From Nitrospirota bacterium (GTDB taxonomy: Bacteria > Nitrospirota > Thermodesulfovibrionia > Thermodesulfovibrionales > JdFR-85): a DNA stretch of 8,253 nucleotides. Every line of letters starts with the position of its first letter. Position 1 is the first letter of the stretch. The DNA lies in contig JAADHP010000234.1 of NCBI GenBank assembly GCA_013151785.1, forward strand, positions 1 to 8,253, in the 5' to 3' direction. The position numbers and the translations under genes are program-made. The notes under the pieces are model-generated. The model saw only the letters and a program-made list of their open reading frames with translations. It ran no database searches and was not told the DNA's origin. Below, piece after piece: positions 5,121 to 8,253 of this stretch.

Positions 5121-6092
5121 ATGAAAGAAACCTCAAAACATAAAGAAGCAAAAAGGATTCGTGAGATTGTTTCTAATTTCTGGATTAGCAGGATAATACT
5201 GACTGCCAATAACCTCAGGGTCTTTGATGAGCTTGAAAAACCATTAACAGCAAAGTCAGTTGCCAAAAGACTTGCCCTGGATCCAAGAGCCACGGAACTG
5301 TTGCTAAATAGCCTTGTATCCTTAAAATTCCTCAGGAAAAAGGGCAATAGATTTATAAATACCTCTACAGCTTCAAAATATTTAGTCCGGCAAAGTCCCT
5401 TTTACCTTGGTGATATTATCAGGCATAATGAAGTCCTCTGGACAAACTGGTCGTATCTGAATGAGGTTGTAAAGACAGGCAAACCTGCAAACAAGGCATT
5501 TGAGCTTGAATCATTTATACTTGGTATGCACAACCTGGCCAGACTGAAAAAGGACATCCTGATAAAACAGCTTAACCTGAAAGGTATTAAGAGAATTCTT
5601 GATCTTGGCGGAGGGCCTGGCACCTATTCCATGGAGTTTGCTAAAAGAGGCAAAGATGTGTATCTTTTTGACAGGCCAGAGACACTTGAGATTGCAAGAA
5701 CCCTGATTGATAAGGAAGGCCTGGGAGATAGAATTACCTTACTACAAGGAGATTTCCTTACAGACCCCATCGGCTCTGATTATGATATGGTACTAATGAG
5801 CCAGATATTGCATGCCTATGGAAAAAGGGATATCAAATCACTGCTTAAAAAAACCTGGAAGGCTTTAAACACCTCGGGTATCCTGGTAATTCATGAGTTT
5901 TATCTTGACAGTACCCTGACAGAACCTCTGACAGGCGCAATCTTTTCCATCAATATGCTGGTAAATACCCCGCAGGGCAGAACCTATTCTGTCAGAGAAT
6001 TGAAAGAATTTCTGAAAGGCTCAGGATTTAAGATACTTGGTGTTCATAGACTTGATGATACTGTTTTGATTCGATCTCAAAAGAGGAGGTAA
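5121..6092 (+). CDS. SAM-dependent methyltransferase, family-2 O-methyltransferase type
   Basis: A 323-residue two-domain methyltransferase. Residues about 15-85 form a winged-helix/dimerisation region (VFDELEKPLTAKSVAKRL, then DPRATELLLNSLVSLKFL), typical of the hydroxyneurospore/acetylserotonin and plant O-methyltransferase family. The Rossmann domain has motif I DLGGGPG (161-167), an acidic ribose-binding residue in LFDRPE (about 184), GDFLTDP (210-216) and YDMVLMSQILHAY. Its His near 231 lies where family members have the catalytic HDW/HDE histidine. The C-terminal NTPQGRTYSVRELKEFLKGSGF is also characteristic. The substrate cannot be read from sequence. The ATG at 5121 is preferred over the TTG at 5112; neither has a ribosome binding site. 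The stop overlaps the leader of the next gene, so the two are probably co-transcribed. Confidence 0.85.
   Translation: MKETSKHKEAKRIREIVSNFWISRIILTANNLRVFDELEKPLTAKSVAKRLALDPRATELLLNSLVSLKFLRKKGNRFINTSTASKYLVRQSPFYLGDIIRHNEVLWTNWSYLNEVVKTGKPANKAFELESFILGMHNLARLKKDILIKQLNLKGIKRILDLGGGPGTYSMEFAKRGKDVYLFDRPETLEIARTLIDKEGLGDRITLLQGDFLTDPIGSDYDMVLMSQILHAYGKRDIKSLLKKTWKALNTSGILVIHEFYLDSTLTEPLTGAIFSINMLVNTPQGRTYSVRELKEFLKGSGFKILGVHRLDDTVLIRSQKRR
6083..6090 (+). promoter_or_regulatory. ribosome binding site of the metallophosphoesterase gene
   Basis: GAGGAGGT lies eight bases before the ATG at 6099 and inside the last codons of the methyltransferase gene. This supports the 6099 start over the out-of-frame ATG at 6092, and supports translation from a shared message. 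Confidence 0.8.
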
Positions 6093-6098
6093 TGACTG

Positions 6099-6584
6099 AT
6101 GAAGATTGGACTTATCTCTGACACCCATGACAACATTGATCGTATCAAGGAATCCATTGAGATCTTTAACAGGGAAGGGGTTAAACTTGTAATCCATGCT
6201 GGAGATGTAACATCACCCTTTGCCTTGATTCCCTTTGAAGAGCTTAATGCCGAGTTTGTGGGCATCTTTGGTAATAATGACGGAGATAAAATACTCCTGA
6301 GAGAACGTTCACGCGGGAGAATCCATCGTCAGCCACATAAGATCACCTTTGAAGGAAAACGGATAATCGTATTGCACGAGCCTGACCTTGTGGAAGACCT
6401 TGCCCAGTCAGGAAACTTTGACCTTATAATCTACGGTCATACCCACAAGGCACGGGTTGAAAAGATAAACAATACCCTTATTGTTAATCCTGGAGAGGCA
6501 GGTCACTGGCTTTATGGAAAGTCAACCATTGCAATCGTTGACATTGATACCATGGAAGGCAGAATAATAAATTTAGATGGTTAG
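6099..6584 (+). CDS. small metallophosphoesterase, YfcE/MJ0936 family phosphodiesterase
   Basis: A 161-residue calcineurin-like phosphoesterase, probably a cytosolic two-metal enzyme with phosphodiesterase activity; the natural substrate is unknown. All metal-ligand motifs are present in order: DTH in LISDTHDN (D8, H10), GD in IHAGDVTS (D36), GNND (N59 region), the His in VLHEPD (H93), and GHTH (H114, H116). Length and start match the YfcE/MJ0936 group of single-domain enzymes. It follows the methyltransferase by six bases with a strong ribosome binding site. Its 3' end overlaps the convergent radical SAM gene by 12 bases. Confidence 0.9.
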   Translation: MKIGLISDTHDNIDRIKESIEIFNREGVKLVIHAGDVTSPFALIPFEELNAEFVGIFGNNDGDKILLRERSRGRIHRQPHKITFEGKRIIVLHEPDLVEDLAQSGNFDLIIYGHTHKARVEKINNTLIVNPGEAGHWLYGKSTIAIVDIDTMEGRIINLDG

Positions 6585-7514
6585 GCCATCGATTCTTTTG
6601 ATTCCTGCCTTTATTGCAATATCCAGTGCCCTCCTGTATTCTCTGGAGGTTATTCTTCTGTTTAAAGGCGGATGCTCAAATGCCTCATAACAGGGATGGT
6701 ACTGAGCCATTATATTAAGATACGTATTCTTTGATATCTCCTGAGCCAAAAATCTTACAACCTCTTCTGTTCCAGCCAGACCCTCTGGCAGCACAAGATG
6801 ACGAACAAGAAGCCCTCTTATTGCAATGCCTTCCTCAATAATCAGATCTCCCACCTGACGATGCATCTCCTTTATAGCCTGCTTTGCAATATCGGGGTAA
6901 TCCTCAGCAAAAGAGAATCTCTTTGCCACCTCAGGGTCTGCATACTTAAAATCTGGCATGTAAATGTCCACTATGCCTTCCAATATCTTCAAAGCTTCCA
7001 GTGATTCATAGCCACCACAGTTATATACAATTGGTATTGACAGTCCCTTCCCGATGGCAAGGGGGAGCGCCTCAAGGATCATTGGCATCTGATGGGTAGG
7101 TGTAACAAGGTTGATATTATGACATCCAATTGACTGAAGCTCTAACATTATCGAGGCAAGTCTTTCAGCACTAACCTCCATTCCCTCTCCCATATGGCTG
7201 ATAGTATAGTTCTGGCAGTATATGCAGCCGAGATTACAATAGGTAAAAAAGATCGTTCCGGATCCATGTTTGCCAACAAGTGGATGCTCTTCGCCAAAAT
7301 GAGGACCCCAGCTTGAGACTATTGCCTTAGAACCTGTTCTGCAGAATCCTCTCTCGCCCTCCGTGCGATCCACACCACATGCCCTCGGGCATAACCTGCA
7401 GCCCTTGATCAGGGCAAATGCCGCATTTATACGTTCTTCTATTTCACTGCTGGACAATCTGAGATATGATGGAGAAGCTCTATTTAACAAGTTTCTCTGC
7501 AATCTCCTTTGCAT
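6573..7514 (-). CDS. radical SAM protein, PflX / pyruvate formate-lyase-activating-like
   Basis: A radical SAM protein of the COG1313 (PflX) group, about 313 residues. The cluster motif CNLGCIYC has cysteines at about 93, 97 and 100. An N-terminal cysteine group, CRLCPRACGVDR with a later GFC (cysteines at about 39, 42, 46 and 58), is typical of the group and may bind another metal centre. The conserved patterns VTPTHQ, YNCGGYES, DIYMPDFKY and MAQYHP are present. The partner protein is unknown, and no glycyl radical enzyme lies in the window. The start is uncertain: the frame opens at a TTG (7544), the only early ATG is at 7514, and TTG at 7490 would give the least overlap with the upstream gene. 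Family members start near SPSYLRLS, so the true start may be downstream of 7514. It overlaps the PhoU-like gene and is probably translated by coupling. Confidence 0.87.
   Translation of the reverse strand: MQRRLQRNLLNRASPSYLRLSSSEIEERINAAFALIKGCRLCPRACGVDRTEGERGFCRTGSKAIVSSWGPHFGEEHPLVGKHGSGTIFFTYCNLGCIYCQNYTISHMGEGMEVSAERLASIMLELQSIGCHNINLVTPTHQMPMILEALPLAIGKGLSIPIVYNCGGYESLEALKILEGIVDIYMPDFKYADPEVAKRFSFAEDYPDIAKQAIKEMHRQVGDLIIEEGIAIRGLLVRHLVLPEGLAGTEEVVRFLAQEISKNTYLNIMAQYHPCYEAFEHPPLNRRITSREYRRALDIAIKAGIKRIDGLTI
6576..6599. terminator. weak bidirectional terminator at the convergent gene ends
   Basis: GATGG (6576-6580), loop TTAGG, CCATC (6586-6590), followed on the plus strand by GATTCTTTT and on the minus strand by TAAATTTATTATT. 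The five-base-pair stem includes the last codons of both convergent genes. It is the only terminator-like structure at this junction. The short stem and interrupted T-run keep confidence low. Confidence 0.35.
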
Positions 7515-8079
7515 TCCAGACAATCCGTTTGATGGAATCCACAATCATCACATATACACCTGAAGACTTGGGAAGACAGAGCCCTTCTATAAGTCGCTCC
7601 TCGTGCAGGGTTGCAAATTCATTAGCTGTATGTTCGATCTCTTTTTCCGATTCAATGATATAGTTTGCAAGAAAACGGTTTCGTGCAAGCAGTAGATCAC
7701 TGAGATTGGTTATTACCTCCTTTGTCCTGTTGAAGAGGAAATTCATCTCTGAAACCGCCTTGTCACTGAAAAGAAGGTTCTCCTTTACCTTGGTCTCCAC
7801 AGCTCGATGCATCAACTCAAGGTTGCCAGCAATCCTTCCAAGATGGGACGGTATGGGAGCATAAAGTCGGGCTGTTTCATCCCTGTCAGACATAGAGATC
7901 AGATACTCTGTTAGCTCTCTTTCTCTTCTCTTGATCTCCTTGATAATCATTGCCGCCTCATGAAGAAATGCTTCTCTGCTATAAATAAAGGCATTATAAA
8001 GCAGGGATAATACCTCTTCGATCTTCACGGACAAATCATGGATCTCTTCCACTCTCCCCTTGCTTGGAATCCTTTCCAT
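7480..8079 (-). CDS. PhoU-like helical-bundle protein
   Basis: A 199-residue, almost wholly alpha-helical soluble protein with two repeats of the PhoU three-helix pattern. The first repeat centres on PIPSHLGRIAGNLELMHRAV (about residues 75-94) and the second on IVDSIKRIVWNAKEIAEKLV near the C-terminus. PhoU proteins sense or regulate phosphate transport or phosphate signalling, often beside Na/Pi or Pst transporters, but no transporter is in the window. The usual ERIGD motifs that help bind metal clusters are changed here (RIAGN and RIVWN). The ATG at 8079 is chosen over one at 8103 because AGGAGG sits five bases before it and the promoter would leave only about nine bases before 8103. The gene's end overlaps the radical SAM gene. 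Confidence 0.7.
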   Translation of the reverse strand: MERIPSKGRVEEIHDLSVKIEEVLSLLYNAFIYSREAFLHEAAMIIKEIKRRERELTEYLISMSDRDETARLYAPIPSHLGRIAGNLELMHRAVETKVKENLLFSDKAVSEMNFLFNRTKEVITNLSDLLLARNRFLANYIIESEKEIEHTANEFATLHEERLIEGLCLPKSSGVYVMIVDSIKRIVWNAKEIAEKLVK

Positions 8080-8084
8080 GATAC

Positions 8085-8090
8085 CCTCCT
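8085..8090 (-). promoter_or_regulatory. ribosome binding site that fixes the PhoU-like gene start
   Basis: AGGAGG on the minus strand, five bases before the ATG at 8079. It lies downstream of the alternative ATG at 8103 and so argues against the longer form. Confidence 0.8.
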
Positions 8091-8118
8091 TTCTAAAAGA
8101 CATTTCGTCTCTTACTTA

Positions 8119-8145
8119 ATTATATCACATAACCAGTAGTGTCCA
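8119..8145 (-). promoter_or_regulatory. promoter of the PhoU-like / radical SAM operon
   Basis: On the minus strand a perfect TATAAT (8124-8119) is preceded one base earlier by TG, an extended -10. TGGACA (8145-8140), five of six -35 bases, lies 15 bases upstream. The predicted start near 8112 gives a leader of about 33 bases to the ATG at 8079. Confidence 0.7.
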
Positions 8146-8203
8146 GAATAATTTCAGATTTGTAAACAAGGCAGGGTGCCGAAGAAAAATAATGCTTACA
8201 CAT

Positions 8204-8236
8204 TTGAAAAAATAAAAAAATCCTTCTTAAACAAGG
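8204..8236 (-). terminator. weak terminator-like hairpin on the minus strand
   Basis: On the minus strand CCTT (8236-8233), a seven-base loop and AAGG (8225-8222) are followed by A, then seven T residues and further T-rich sequence. The stem is only four base pairs. It could end a minus-strand gene lying to the right of the window, or be part of the dispersed repeat at the edge. Confidence 0.3.
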
Positions 8237-8239
8237 GGT

Positions 8240-8253
8240 AGAGGTGGTTCATC
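8240..8253 (+). repeat. second copy of the AGAGGTGGTTCATC repeat, cut by the window edge
   Basis: These 14 bases are identical to 4855-4868, which overlap the left inverted-repeat arm at 4847-4863. The match runs to the last base of the window, so the copy may continue. The sequence before it differs (AAGGGGT against AGGCAGAC), so only part of the element is shared on that side. Confidence 0.5.

Noticed and set aside
8168..8182. GGCAGGGTGCC, resembling a conserved piece of RNase P RNA
   Set aside because: Only this short string matches. The rest of the RNase P core is missing and there is no room for it.
1..8253. CRISPR array, tRNA or rRNA gene
   Set aside because: No regularly spaced repeats and no cloverleaf or rRNA-like sequence were seen on either strand.

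Overview
The window looks like a bacterial chromosome of moderate to low GC, with strong AGGAGG-type ribosome binding sites and sigma70-type promoters. Ordinary housekeeping genes sit beside an accessory patch at the left edge. No ribosomal or tRNA gene is present to fix the taxonomy. Two radical SAM enzymes, a SahH-type SAM cycle and the protein style suggest an anaerobe of the Nitrospirota/Desulfobacterota kind, but that is only an inference.

Left region (1 to about 1120). An orphan 212-residue membrane-anchored protein of unknown function lies on the minus strand. It is read from a perfect consensus promoter and is tightly bracketed by sequences matching integron recombination core sites, so it may be a gene cassette. 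Beside it lies debris of a vapC-type toxin gene that has lost its N-terminal half.

Centre left (1119 to 4614, minus strand). A compact run metK, ahcY, rlmN covers SAM synthesis, hydrolysis of the SAH by-product, and a SAM-consuming RNA methyltransferase. A gap of about 500 bases upstream of metK holds a strong hairpin, a plus-strand intrinsic terminator, and a 159-bp segment bounded by perfect 17-bp inverted repeats. Part of that repeat recurs at the right edge of the window.

Centre right (5121 to 6584, plus strand). A family-2 type SAM-dependent methyltransferase is followed closely by a small metallophosphoesterase. The methyltransferase has no visible ribosome binding site but has a TTGACA-type promoter placed so that the transcript could be leaderless.

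Right region (6573 to 8253, minus strand). A PhoU-like helical protein overlaps a PflX-type radical SAM protein, with a clear extended -10 promoter upstream. The radical SAM gene and the metallophosphoesterase gene converge and overlap by 12 bases, with a small hairpin at the junction.

The best candidates for something undescribed are the cassette-like orphan gene at the left edge and the structured or repeat-bearing gap between metK and the methyltransferase.
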